From Sphingobacteriales bacterium (GTDB lineage Bacteria > Bacteroidota > Bacteroidia > Chitinophagales > UBA2359): DNA of 61,085 bases. The stretch covers positions 1 to 61,085 of the forward strand of contig JADKCK010000039.1 in the NCBI GenBank assembly GCA_016718845.1, read 5' to 3'. The translations under genes and the position numbers were made by a program. Each line of letters starts with the position of its first letter. The first letter of the stretch is position 1. Shown piece by piece: positions 27,240 through 37,783 of this stretch. The notes beneath the pieces were generated by a model that was not told where the DNA came from, made no database searches, and saw nothing but the letters and a program-made list of their open reading frames with translations.

Positions 27240-27965
27240 CTAGGTACCAATTATTGTCGGTATGTTGTTCAAAACTAAAGTTAAGCTACCCCAATCCATA
27301 CCGCCATAATCGGGGTTTTGACCCGGCACATAATACTCAACGGCAACACCATTTGGGTAAGCCGTTTTTATGTTGTTGATGCTGTTGCCCGTACCAATGG
27401 CGCGGTTAAATCCGCGTTGTTTGGATAGTTTTTGGTAATCGTAATTATACACAAATTGCTGGTAATATTTAGCAAAAGTTAGGTTTATGGGTTCGCCGCT
27501 ACCATCAAACTCGCCCCAAGTGTGGGTCTTTTTATCTTGTGTGGCATTGGCAACTTCGGTGGCTTTTAGTACGCGGTCGGTTTTTAGATTAACACCCGAG
27601 TAAGGCGAAAAACGCACCCCTTTTGTTGGATGTATGTATTTAGATAGTGCTGCCATATCTTTCTTAGCCATAGCATCAATCACTAATTTGGCACTTGGTT
27701 CGGCTACATTTTGTGCTTCGCGTGCCGACAACTTAGCCGCATTTTTTAGTGGTTCGGTTTTTACTGGTTGGGCAGTTGTTGCAGTACTATCGGGTTGGGT
27801 AGATGTGGGAGCAACCGAAACATGGGTACTATCTACCGATTTGTTAGATGGATTGTACACAATAGTGTCGTTGCTGTTAGAAGGTGGCGGTGTTGTTGTT
27901 GTTTGACGACACGATGTTGCCAATAATACAGTACCTAACAATAAAACAATTAATGTTTGACGCAT
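27240..27965 (-). CDS. Lipoprotein of unknown function (Thr/Ser-rich linker, conserved C-terminal domain)
   Basis: The 241-residue product has a lipoprotein signal (MRQTLIVLLLGTVLLATSC) and a Thr/Ser/Pro linker to about residue 75. A folded domain follows with ALSKYIHPTKGVRFSPYSGV, THTWGEFDGSGEPINLTFAK and QQFVYNYDY. The last block, with a (P)xxGxRFSPY and WGxxDGSGEPI pattern, recurs in uncharacterised proteins of Firmicutes and Bacteroidota. Envelope location is expected. The sequence directly before the start codon is a G-poor minisatellite. Confidence 0.82.
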   Translation of the reverse strand: MRQTLIVLLLGTVLLATSCRQTTTTPPPSNSNDTIVYNPSNKSVDSTHVSVAPTSTQPDSTATTAQPVKTEPLKNAAKLSAREAQNVAEPSAKLVIDAMAKKDMAALSKYIHPTKGVRFSPYSGVNLKTDRVLKATEVANATQDKKTHTWGEFDGSGEPINLTFAKYYQQFVYNYDYQKLSKQRGFNRAIGTGNSINNIKTAYPNGVAVEYYVPGQNPDYGGMDWGSLTLVLNNIPTIIGT

Positions 27966-27974
27966 AATTAGAGG

Positions 27975-28309
27975 TATTGATGTTTAGAAGTGGTGAAGAG
28001 AGTGAAGAGAGTGAAGAGAGTGAAGTGGTGAAGAGAGTGAAGAGAGTGAAGAGAGTGAAGAGAGTGAAGAGAGTGAAGAGAGTGAAGAAGAGAGTGAAGT
28101 GGTGAAGAGAGTGAAGTGGTGAAGAGAGTGAAGAGAGTGAAGTGGTGAAGAGAGTGAAGAGAGTGAAGTGAGTGAAGTGAGTGAAGTGAGTGAAGTGAGT
28201 GAAGTGGTGACGGTCGTTGAGCGAAGTCGAAACGAAGTGGCGAAGTGAAAACCTGTAGCCAACAGCGGACAGCCGACAGCCAACAGCGGATAGCCGACAG
28301 CCAACAGCA
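27975..28309 (-). repeat. Composite leader repeat before the lipoprotein gene
   Basis: Read on the minus strand from the DUF1800 stop (28310) to the lipoprotein ATG (27965), it has GGCTGTCGGCTATCCGCTGT-type repeats (28240-28309) and then about 25 copies of CACTTCACTCTCTT-like words. The minisatellite ends some 10-20 bases before the ATG. The two blocks fill the entire gap between the co-directional genes. Confidence 0.85.
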
Positions 28310-29779
28310 TCAATTCAATTGGTATTCGGGTAGTTTTACTATGTGGTACAATAGTTGCCTTACTTGGTTTATGTATTCGTCCCAACCAATGTTCCATACG
28401 CCTTCGTCGAAATAATTTTGTGGTACGCTACCTTTAAAAACATCGGTGATTTGGTAATCTTGAGCGGTAGGTAAACCTTTAACCACCAAAAATCTACGAT
28501 GGTGGCAGCAACCAAAGCGGGGTCTATAATATCATCTTCCGACAAGGCAGTACCAGCATTAGTGCTTAACACATCAACCACCATATCGCAGTTGATACCA
28601 TACACTATACGGAAAATATTGAATCCAATAGCTAATTTGGTCCCAGCGTAGGGCAAGCGTAGTTTCGTTAATCCAAGCCCTATGTCCGGGCCAACCTGCC
28701 ACGTTGGGTGGGTTAAACAAAGTTTGTCCTTCGTCTATTGACATATAAAACAAACCGGTAACACTGCCATCGTCGTAGGGCATAGATAAGGTATGTACAA
28801 ACTGCACAAAATTTTCGATTGGACTTTTTATTAGGTGTCCAATGTTGTACTCGTCAAAAAAGTGTTCGCTTTTAAACAACTGTCGTAAAACGGGGGTAAT
28901 TTCAAAATTGTTGCTAATAAATGTTTGTGCCATAGCATTTACAATATTGACATCAATTTCAGTTACAAATAAAAAGCGATACAGTTTGCCACAAATAAAA
29001 TGGGCTATCTCGCTGTCCGAGCCGAAAAAATAAGGTCGATAGCGGTGTTGTAGGTGAAATTAGGCTGTTTGTCCAAAAATAGTTTTATTGGTATCATCAA
29101 ACAAAGAAGCATCAAAAGTTGTTAATTGGCACGTATCCGACGAAGCCTGCCAACCTGTTAAGGCACGAGCCAACTGTTCAATATCCTCTTGTGTATAGCC
29201 ATTGTCGCGCCCCATGGTAAATAGCTCCATTAGCTCGCGGGCGTAATTCTCGTTTGGCGATTCTTTGGTATTTACGTTACCATTTAGGTACACCAACATA
29301 GCGGGTGTTATACCGATTTGGTACACAAAATCTTTAAAATTACCGAAGGCATATTGCTGTAATATTTTGTGGTACTCGTACAAATACGACGAGCATTGAT
29401 AATCCAACCAACCTGCCACAAAATGATTTTGCCAAAACAAAGTTAGTTTTTCGCGCAAGCCTTTGGTGAGCATATCATTTACCCACTGTACGCCCCATTG
29501 TTCGCGGTGTCCATAAATATCGCTATTAAAATCCGGATAGTTGTTAATAGGTTGCCGTGTCCAATTGTACCAAACGGGCGGAGCAGGCAAAGTTTGAGCT
29601 ATTGCCGCATTAATTAACTGGTCAACTACTTGACTTGGCGTAAAAGTAAGTGCCGTTTTTATTTCTTGAGGCGTTGCCCCAAAAGTTAAACGCCTATACA
29701 AATGCGATGCACGCAGCCTATTCCATGGCATATCGCCCGAAGGTACGTAAGGATTAATGGTTCCGGTTGCACAACTCAT
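28310..29779 (-). pseudogene. DUF1800 domain protein, frameshifted
   Basis: Three minus-strand pieces reconstruct about 490 residues, the normal DUF1800 size. The N-terminus has WNRLRASHLYRRLTFGATPQ, then REKLTLFWQNHFVAG, KESPNENYARELMELFTMG and LARALTGW, the family hallmarks. After a break near 29060-28935 it continues with FISNNFEITPVLRQLFKSEH and NPPNVAGWPGHRAWIN, and after another near 28640 with NYFDEGVWNIGWDEYINQ to a TGA at 28310. DUF1800 proteins are secreted or periplasmic in many Bacteroidota and usually pair with a DUF1501 protein, which is not visible here. A CDS lacking a signal peptide is unusual; the start at 29779 may not be the true one. Confidence 0.8.
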
Positions 29780-30263
29780 GTTGATTATTTTGTTTTTTGA
29801 AGTTTTGAAATAGTCAAATTAGCAAACAAAGTAGCACAACTGCTTTGTTGCCAAAATTTTGTAGTGGCTAAAAATTCGTGTTATCCGTAATAAAGCTCAC
29901 CTTGTTGCACAAACTTTATTTTGGGCAGATGAAATACTCGATAGGCGTACCAAATCAATAAAAACTATTTGGTAAAGAAACAAAAAGAACCACAATTATT
30001 ACACCTAAACCCGAACACTTTTTATTACTATTTACGTATAATAGGCTAAAAAGATACTACAGCAACGTTTAGTTAAGTCCAAAACAGGCTCAAAACGCGT
30101 TTTTTACAAAACTTGTAGCCCTAAAGCGCCGAGTTTTCACTCAAAGGTACTAACTTTGTCCATTAGTACGGCGCACTATCACCATATTTTATTTTTTACA
30201 AAGCTTTTGTAAAGCATAAACAACCATAATTACCTTCTGCATTATCAAATCACAACATACATT
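29780..30263. other. Divergent intergenic region
   Basis: No gene is supported here. It separates the divergent DUF1800 and choice-of-anchor genes, so both promoters must lie inside. A short CGTGTTATCCGT word near 29878-29889 resembles the interior of the MITE-like elements at 45371 and 58622. TAACTTTG at about 30147-30154 is a possible plus-strand -7 box for the gene at 30264. Confidence 0.5.
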
Positions 30264-33200
30264 ATGATGATTCAATACTACACACCTCGTTTGGTAAAAC
30301 ACTTAATAACGGTATTTTGTTTTTGTGTTTCGGCAAATATCTTAGCCCAAAACCTAGATATTTTGTACGATTTTAACACCTGCACCCTGCCCCCAGCTTG
30401 GCTTAGCACTGGGCAAGGCACTGGCTTATGGGGCGTAGGCATACCCACTAATGCAGGCTCACAGGGCAGTAGCATTGATGGCACTTGCATGTTGTACTTC
30501 GACGACGACGGGGCAGGTAACAACACACCCACCTGGAACCGACAACTAACATCGCCCGCCTTTGATGCCACCGTTAATACCCACGTATACATAGATATGG
30601 ACGTGCATTACCGCGACGGTGATTATGCCGCTAATTACCGACCACTGGTCATATCGGTGTTTGATGGCAATACCTATCAACCGCTAAAATATACAGCAAA
30701 GGACCTGACAACACAGGCACTTTGTTTAGCGACTTTGAACACCTACACATCAACGTATCGCAATACATTAACTCCAATATGCGCCTGCAAATACAGTTTT
30801 GGGACGGTAATATTTGGGGATGGTGGGCTGCCATAGATAACGTACATAACTGGATACGGCGAAGGCGAAAACATCTTTATCGAAAATTTTAACAACTGCA
30901 CCATTCCAACAAACTGGACAACCTACGTAGAAAATGGCAACGACGACTGGCAATTTGGACAACACCAATCGGTACAATGGACGGAACCTGCTCGGCTTTT
31001 TCGACGACGATGGCATTGGACAAGATGCGAAGCACCCTCGCGCATTTTCCCGAGAAATGTCTTATGTTTGATGGCACCGATTTGCCAATATCACCCTCGA
31101 ACTAGATGCCTTGTATCGGTATTATGGAAACGACTTTTTTTCGATAATGGTCTACGATGGCGTTAACTACAACACCGTAGCTACTTATGCAGGCGAAAAC
31201 TTAGGGGCGAAAATTTCCCGACTACGAACACCTTACCTCGACTTGTCGCCCTACCGAAGCACACAATTCAAATCGTGTTTTGTACGACGATGCAGGCTCG
31301 TGGAACTGGTGGGGTGGGCATAGACAACATACAAGTAAGCGGCAATGGCGACATAAACGACCTTTGCACCAAAGCCGTACCGCTTACCCTTAATCAGCCT
31401 CGTGTTGCCGCATCTAACATAAACGCCCCTATTTGTGGGTCCCGATGCTATTCTTGTGCCCTCAACCCGACACGGTATATGGTTCTCGTTTCAGCCCACT
31501 ACCAGCGTAGTTAAAATAACTACTACCGCCGATTTTAACGAATTGGTCAGTGATTTTCGGGCGGTTGCAACAGCCTTACTGCCATAAGTTGCCCGCATAC
31601 CGATGAGTTTGGCTTTACCGGCGATCGTTTATTGTTAGCGGCTGTTAACGCCTTGCCACCTATTTTGTGCGCGTAAGTGGTGTGGTTGGTAGATTTGGCA
31701 AAGATCAAGGAACCGTTTGTATTAAAAAACAGCGGTGGCTCGCGCCTATTGCCCCCAACAACGATGTTTGTTCGGGTGCCATCGACCTTACCCTTAATGC
31801 CACCAACTGCACCAACGGTAGCAACCGCAATGCCAACATGGAAACGCCCATACCTACGCGCAACAACCGTTCAAGGTCGTCTATCTGGTACAAATTTGTT
31901 GCCCCTGCTGGCGGACGCGCCCTTATAGAAACCCAAGCCAACTTTGCCGATGTTATTGCCGTTTATAGCGGAAATTGCAACACCCTAACCGAAATTGCCA
32001 GCAACGATTACGGACAATCGTTGTTGCTTAACAACCTAACGGCAGGGCAAACCTACCGCACAACTAACGGGCTACTTTGCCACCGTAGAGGGCGGCACGT
32101 GCATGCTCGTAAGCACGCCACCCACAGCACCTATCTACGATGTATGCACCAATGCCCAAAATGTAACAGTAGGCGGCGAGTGTGTGCAGCAAACAACATA
32201 GCGCCCAATTTACAGGCGCGATAGCCGACTTACAAGTGCCTCTATCTGCCGAAGGCTATAGCAGTCAAACAAGTGGTAGGCGCGACTTTTATACGTCCCC
32301 AAGAAGGTAGCACTTGCTCCATGTCCGAAACAACTACCTACTACGAGGTGCTGCCCATATCGGTTAGCCAAACAGGTACATACAACATTACCAGCCAATA
32401 CAGCCCTAACTACGACGGCTATTTGCAACTGTTTGCAGGTAGCTTTGACCCCAATAACCCTGCGCCATTTATGTAAATGGTGATGATGATTTACATCATC
32501 GAGTTTTCGCAGCTAATTGTTACGCTACAAGCAGGGCAAATGTACTACATTGTCACTAGCTCGTACAACAGCTACGAAAGTGGCGAGTATACCACCACCA
32601 TTACAGGCGTGGGCAATGTTACCCGCTACTTGTTGGGTGCAAACATACATGGCATGAAAACCAACTGCGAACTGCTACCCACCGCCCCCATTTGGTTTAG
32701 CTTTGTAGCACCAGCATCGGGCATGATAAAAGTAAACAGCGGCGCCGATTTTGTACATACCGTATCGTTGTACGAGGGTATCTGTGGCGATTTGCAAGAA
32801 ATGGATTGTGCCTTTAACCCTCGCTTACGACGAACCTGTTGTTTTTGGCGGATTAACACCCAACAAAACCTATTTTGTGCAAATTGCATCGGCACGAAGC
32901 GCCTTTGGCTACACCGAAGGCAATGTGTGCCTAAACATAAAAGATGCAGGTGTAGAGCCTGTAAAAGCAAAAATTAAACTGTTGCTACAAGGTGCTTACA
33001 CCACCAACGGACAAATGCGCACCACCCTGCTCGACAACAACCTGCTACCCGCCGACCAACCTTATAACACCGCCCCTTGGAACTACAACGGGCGCGAGTG
33101 CTTAAATAACCTACCCAATAATATGGTAGATTGGGTATTGGTTGAGCTGCGCAGTGCGGCTAATCCTGCCACCATTGTTGAGCGAAAAGCAGCCTTATTA

Positions 33201-33620
33201 CTCGCTAATGGCAGTGTAGTAAGTGCCAATGCCGATGGTGTATGGTTTGATAATGCCCTAGCCAACCAAAGCTACTATATCGTAGTGCGCCACCGCAACC
33301 ACATTGCGCTAATGAGCAACAACCCTATTACCTTGCCCAACATAAATGCCTTTAATTTTGCAGCCAACCCAAGCAACATAATGGGTGGCAGCCTACAAGT
33401 AGCAAATATGGGCAGCGGCTATTATGCCCTAAAAGCCGGCGATTTAAACGGCAATGGCGTTATTACCGTCCACGATTTTAACTACTATGTTACCCAAAGC
33501 TCGGCACTAAACGTATACAACTCCGCCGATTGCACCCTCGACAAAGTAGTGTCTGTAGCCGATTTTAATACCTACCAACCTAATGCTAGCGCCACAGGGG
33601 TTAGCTATATAAGGTATTAG
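30264..33620 (+). pseudogene. Large secreted protein with choice-of-anchor-J-like, PPC-like and dockerin-like parts, heavily frameshifted
   Basis: The start has a signal peptide (hydrophobic stretch ending SANILAQ). Two related domains follow: DILYDFNTCTLPPAWLS (30354) and FIENFNNCTIPTNWTTY (30876), each with DGTC..(Y/F)FDDDG, the pattern of choice-of-anchor J or MAM-like domains. Then come two or three domains with SSIWYKFVAPAGG, ADVIAVYSGNC and APIWFSFVAPASG, typical of bacterial pre-peptidase C-terminal (PPC) like modules. The end has AGDLNGNGVITVHDFNYY, a dockerin/EF-hand-like calcium loop. About ten frame changes scatter over 3.36 kb. No T9SS domain is seen after the dockerin-like end. 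Probably extracellular; function unknown. The broken state is likely consensus error. Confidence 0.72.
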
Positions 33621-33647
33621 TACTAACACCTTGCTATAACAACAAAA

Positions 33648-33682
33648 CAAAAGCGATTTGCCAATTAGGTAAATCGCTTTTG
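33648..33682. terminator. Bidirectional terminator
   Basis: CAAAAGCGATTT (33648-33659) pairs perfectly with AAATCGCTTTTG (33671-33682). It lies between converging genes and shares its AGCGATTTGCC core with the terminator at 8637. Confidence 0.9.
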
Positions 33683-33705
33683 TTTGTGTAAAAGGGTAGA
33701 TATAT

Positions 33706-35672
33706 TTAGTGTACAATACTTACCTTACCCAATTGCAAAATTTGGTTTTGTGGGTTGATGATTTGGTAAAGATAAATGCCCGAAGGCAAATTTTCGGTTT
33801 TAACACTTGTGCTATTGACTAATTGCCTTGCCACCTCTTTACCAAACACATCGTACAAAACAAAAGTACCCGATAAAGGTTTTACACTGCTAATAGTTAG
33901 CTGTGTATTGGCAGGGTTGGGCAACAGTTGCATCACCCCCTCCTTCGGAGGGGGCAGGGGAGGCTTCTTCTCTGCCCACCGCCACCACCACCACCATTGT
34001 TCTGCCTATAAATTAGGGTATCCTCGCACACCACAGCCTGCAATTCAACGGTGTAGCTGCCCGATTGGGTGTAGGTGTGCATAGGGTTTTGCTCAACAGA
34101 TGTTGCCCCATCGCCAAAGTTCCAGATAAAGCTACCTTGGTTTTCTACTACCCCTGTACTTTGGTTTATAAAGGTGGCTGTTAGGCTGTTGGTTTGGTAG
34201 CTAAACAAGGGTGCAAAACTTGGCGAACCTACACAAATAGTTTGGGTGTAGCGGCTGGTATCGTTGCAAACAACGGCTGTTAGGGTAATGTTGTATACGC
34301 CTGCCGCAGTGTAGGTGTGTGTGGGGTTTTGCTCGTTTGTGTTAAAACCATCGCCAAAATCCCAGAGGTAATGCCCACCGTCGAGGCTGTCGGGGTAAAC
34401 ATATTGCGATAGATTTTGGAACTCCATGATGTTGTCTGCTGGGTTTAGGTAGCTAAATTGGGCTTGTGGCTCGGTGAGCAAACCCATGCAGTTGGTTTTT
34501 AAAAAATAGACGTTGGCATTGCCCAAGGGTACGCCTAAGTCGGTACTCTCGGTGCGCCCGCACATAACATAACCGTCTTTGCCGGTACTGTTGTGGTTGT
34601 TGATGATAAGGTCGTAGATATATTCATGCCTATCTCCGCCATAAACGCGCTGCCAAAGTACATTGCCATTAACATCTAATTTAACGATACAGCCCTGAAA
34701 ATAATTAAATCCTGTTGGGTAATAACTACCTGCAATTACATAGCTACTATCGGCTAATTGTACCATGCCAAATATAGCTCCTGCCTGAAAAATATCGTGG
34801 CGTGTCCACATTGTATCACCATTAGCGTTTAGTTTATAGAGATAGGAGATACCGTCTAACTCGTTATTAGTAGGGTAAGAGGATGCACTAAACAACAAAC
34901 CGCCGTCGTTGGTGGGTATTAAACAGCGTGCCACATCGCGCCCACCAAGGTTGTACTCTTCTATGCTACTGGGTATGCCCGTGGCACTAAGGTGCAACAG
35001 GGCTATGTTGGCTTGTTGCCAATAGTCGTCTTTATGGTGGCTAATCCATAAAACTGCCATCGGTAGGGCTATTAGGTCTTCGTAGGTGTTGTTTTTAGTA
35101 AAATTGTAGTACGTTTGATGCCATTGTTCAACGCCTAATGAGTCTACTTTTATTAGGTGTAACTCAAAACTTATTGGATCGGTGTTTTCGTTAGTCATGT
35201 ATCCGCCTACTAAAATTCCTCCATCAATGGTGTTAATACAAACATTTGCATCATTTTCTAAATCACTGTTAAGTATTTGTTGAGTGATATTGTTTTGTTG
35301 ATCTATTTTGTAATAATAGCTATGAAAAGTGCCATTAGACAGTTCATTGTCTGTATAAAAACCAACACCTACAATAGCTCCCTCGTTAGTTAAGGTTATA
35401 TCGCGAATAATGCTCCTAATAGGTTGATCACTATCACAAAAACTAGCTGCAACATTGCCATTTAAAACAACCTCTGATATACAAGAATGCCATTCGTTAT
35501 TTGTATAAGCAAGTACTGTATTAGCTACATAATAATGATTATTGACGGATTGTAGTAGTGCCTGACCTTGGTTTAAATCTAAGTTAGCGAAGTTTGTTTG
35601 GTAGTATTTTGTTTGCGAAAAAACATTTAAACAACTAAGCCACAATACCATTGTTAAAATTTTTTGTTTCAT
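33706..35672 (-). CDS. Secreted PKD-domain protein with T9SS sorting domain (paralogue A; frame break near 33940)
   Basis: The product starts MKQKILTMVLWLSCLNVFSQ (signal peptide). About 400 residues of beta-propeller-like repeats follow (GG(L/I)LVGG, LIKVDSLGVEQWHQTYY, NDGGLLFSASSYPT, VKLDVNGNVLWQRVYGGD). Two PKD domains come next (HYLWDFGDGFNTNEQNPTHT and FIWNFGDGATSVEQNPMHTY), and then a T9SS sorting domain (MQLLPNPANTQLTISS...LGKVSIVH). The frame breaks just before the T9SS domain, at a GC-rich palindrome (CCCCCTCCTTCGGAGGGGG) that the neighbouring paralogue lacks. It is likely exported and attached to the cell surface. Paralogue B follows upstream on the same strand. Confidence 0.85.
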
Positions 35673-35745
35673 AACGCTTGTTTTAGGGGTTATAAAACAG
35701 GTGATACTTGTGCTTTTTACTGCACAAATATCACCTGTTTTGTTG

Positions 35746-37699
35746 TTATTTAACAATGGTTAAACGGTTACGATAAATTACACCTTGATTATTACTAATA
35801 GTGTACAAATATAGCCCATTAGTAAAGGTATTGGTTTGTAAAGTGTAGGTGCCTGTGCCTTTAATAGTTGTTTGGTGCATTAACCTACCTGTTAAGTCGT
35901 ATAAAGTAAGCTGTGCTGTTTGGTCATCATCTAAATTATAACCAAATGTAGTTTGGTCTTTGGCAGGGTTGGGGCTAATTGTCCAAACTTCTGGTTGGAA
36001 GTTTGGGTTTAAGCCCACCGCCACCACCACCACCGTTTGCCTATAAATTAAGGTATCGCTGCACACAATAGCCTGCAACTCAACGGCATAACTGCCCGAT
36101 TGGGTGTAGGTATGCATAGGGTTTTGCTCAACAGATGTTGCCCCATCGCCAAAGTTCCAGATAAAGCTACCTTGGTTTTCTACTACCCCCCGTGCTTTGG
36201 TTTATATAGGTGGCTGTTAGGCTGTTGGTTTGGTAGCTAAACAAGGGTGCAAAACTTGGCGAACCTACACAAATAGTTTGGGTGTAGCGGCTGGTATCGT
36301 TGCAAACAATGGCTGTTAGGGTAATGTTGTATACGCCTGCCGCAGTGTAGGTGTGTGTGGGGTTTTGCTCGTTTGTGTTAAAACCATCGCCAAAATCCCA
36401 GAGGTAATGCCCACCGTCGAGGCTGTCGGTAAAACATATTGCGATAGATTTGGAACTCCATGATGTTGTCTGCTGGGTTTAGGTAGCTAAATTGGGCTTG
36501 TGGCTCCGGTGAGCAAACCCATGCAGTTGGTTTTTAAAAATAGACGTTGGCATTGCCCACGGGTACGCCTAAGTCGAGTTCTCGGTGCGACCGCACATAA
36601 CATAACCGTCTTTGCCAGTGTTGTTGTGGTTGTTGATGATAAGGTCGTAGAGGTACTCATTACGGTCTCCGCCATAAGTGCGCCGCCATAAAACACTACC
36701 ATTGGTATCTAATTTGGCAATAAAGGCATCGTAATAATCTTCGGTGGCATAAAAATTACCTGCTACCACATAGGTACTATCTGCTAACTGCACCATACTA
36801 TGAACAACCGTAGCCTGAAAATCGGTGTTGTTTATCCATTGTGTTTCACCAGCACTGTTTAATTTGTACAGATAGTTAGTGCCATCTAAGCCGTTATTAG
36901 TGGGATACGATGTAGCACTAAACAGCAAGCCTCCGTCGTTTGTGGGTATTAAACAACGTGCCAAATCGCGCCCGCCAAGGTTGTACTCTTGTATGCTAAT
37001 GGGTATGCCCGTAGCACTAAGGTGCAAAAGGGCAATGTTGGCTTGTTGCCAATAGTCGTCTTTTATGGTGGCTAAACCATAAAAAGTGCCATTGGGTAGG
37101 GCTATTATGTCTTCGTAGGTATTATTTTTGGTAAAATTGTAGTACGTTTGATGCCATTGCTCAACGCCTAGTGAGTTCACTTTTATTAGGTGTAACTCAA
37201 AACTTATTGGATCGGTGTTTTCGTTGACCATACTACCTGCCAATAAAATACTGTTATCATTTGATACGGTAGCATGGTAGGCAACGTTATCAAATGCAAC
37301 ATTTGGTGTTTCATAGAAAACATTTTCTGTTGTGACCATTCTAAAAAGATAGGTGTATGAATCATTTGGGGCAATTAAATCATGTTTTAATCCCGACGCT
37401 ATGTAACCGTTAGGCAATACTACAATATCTCTTATAGCACTCTGCCAAGGTTGGGAAACATCGTTATGATTACTTAAAATAGTACCAGTAGAGTCTAATT
37501 CGACAATATGCGAGTTCCATTTGTTGTTAGCATTAGAAAATACTTCACAAGCCATTAGGTAATTACTGTTGTTTTTTTGCAATACTTTCCACCCATTGTG
37601 TATATTTAACCAACCTAAACTATGTTCGTAATATTTTTGTTGCCCTATGGCAAAGCAAGATGTACCTATTAGTAACAGCATTAAAAGTGTATTTTTCAT
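35746..37699 (-). pseudogene. Secreted PKD-domain protein with T9SS sorting domain (paralogue B, frameshifted)
   Basis: The N-terminal 376 residues are intact (MKNTLLMLLLIGTSCFAIGQ signal, then propeller-like repeats), and the rest is recovered from other frames down to the T9SS domain (WTISPNPAKDQTTFGYN...RLTIVK) at 35746. The order matches paralogue A, including two PKD domains. Several stretches are almost identical at the DNA level to A (36050-36600 against 34020-34560), while the N-terminal thirds differ. Indels near 36190, 36430, 36460, 36505, 36540 and 36575 break the frame; A has longer versions at the same places, which points to sequencing errors in B. Confidence 0.82.
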
Positions 37700-37783
37700 A
37701 AACGGTTTGTTTTTTGAAGATTTACAAAAATAGCTTATTGAACAACAGCATAAAGCTGTTGCTCAATAAGCCTATTGTTTTTG

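Noticed and set aside
21853..28235. CRISPR-like arrays in the minisatellites
   Set aside because: Units of 9-14 bases without spacers are simple tandem repeats.
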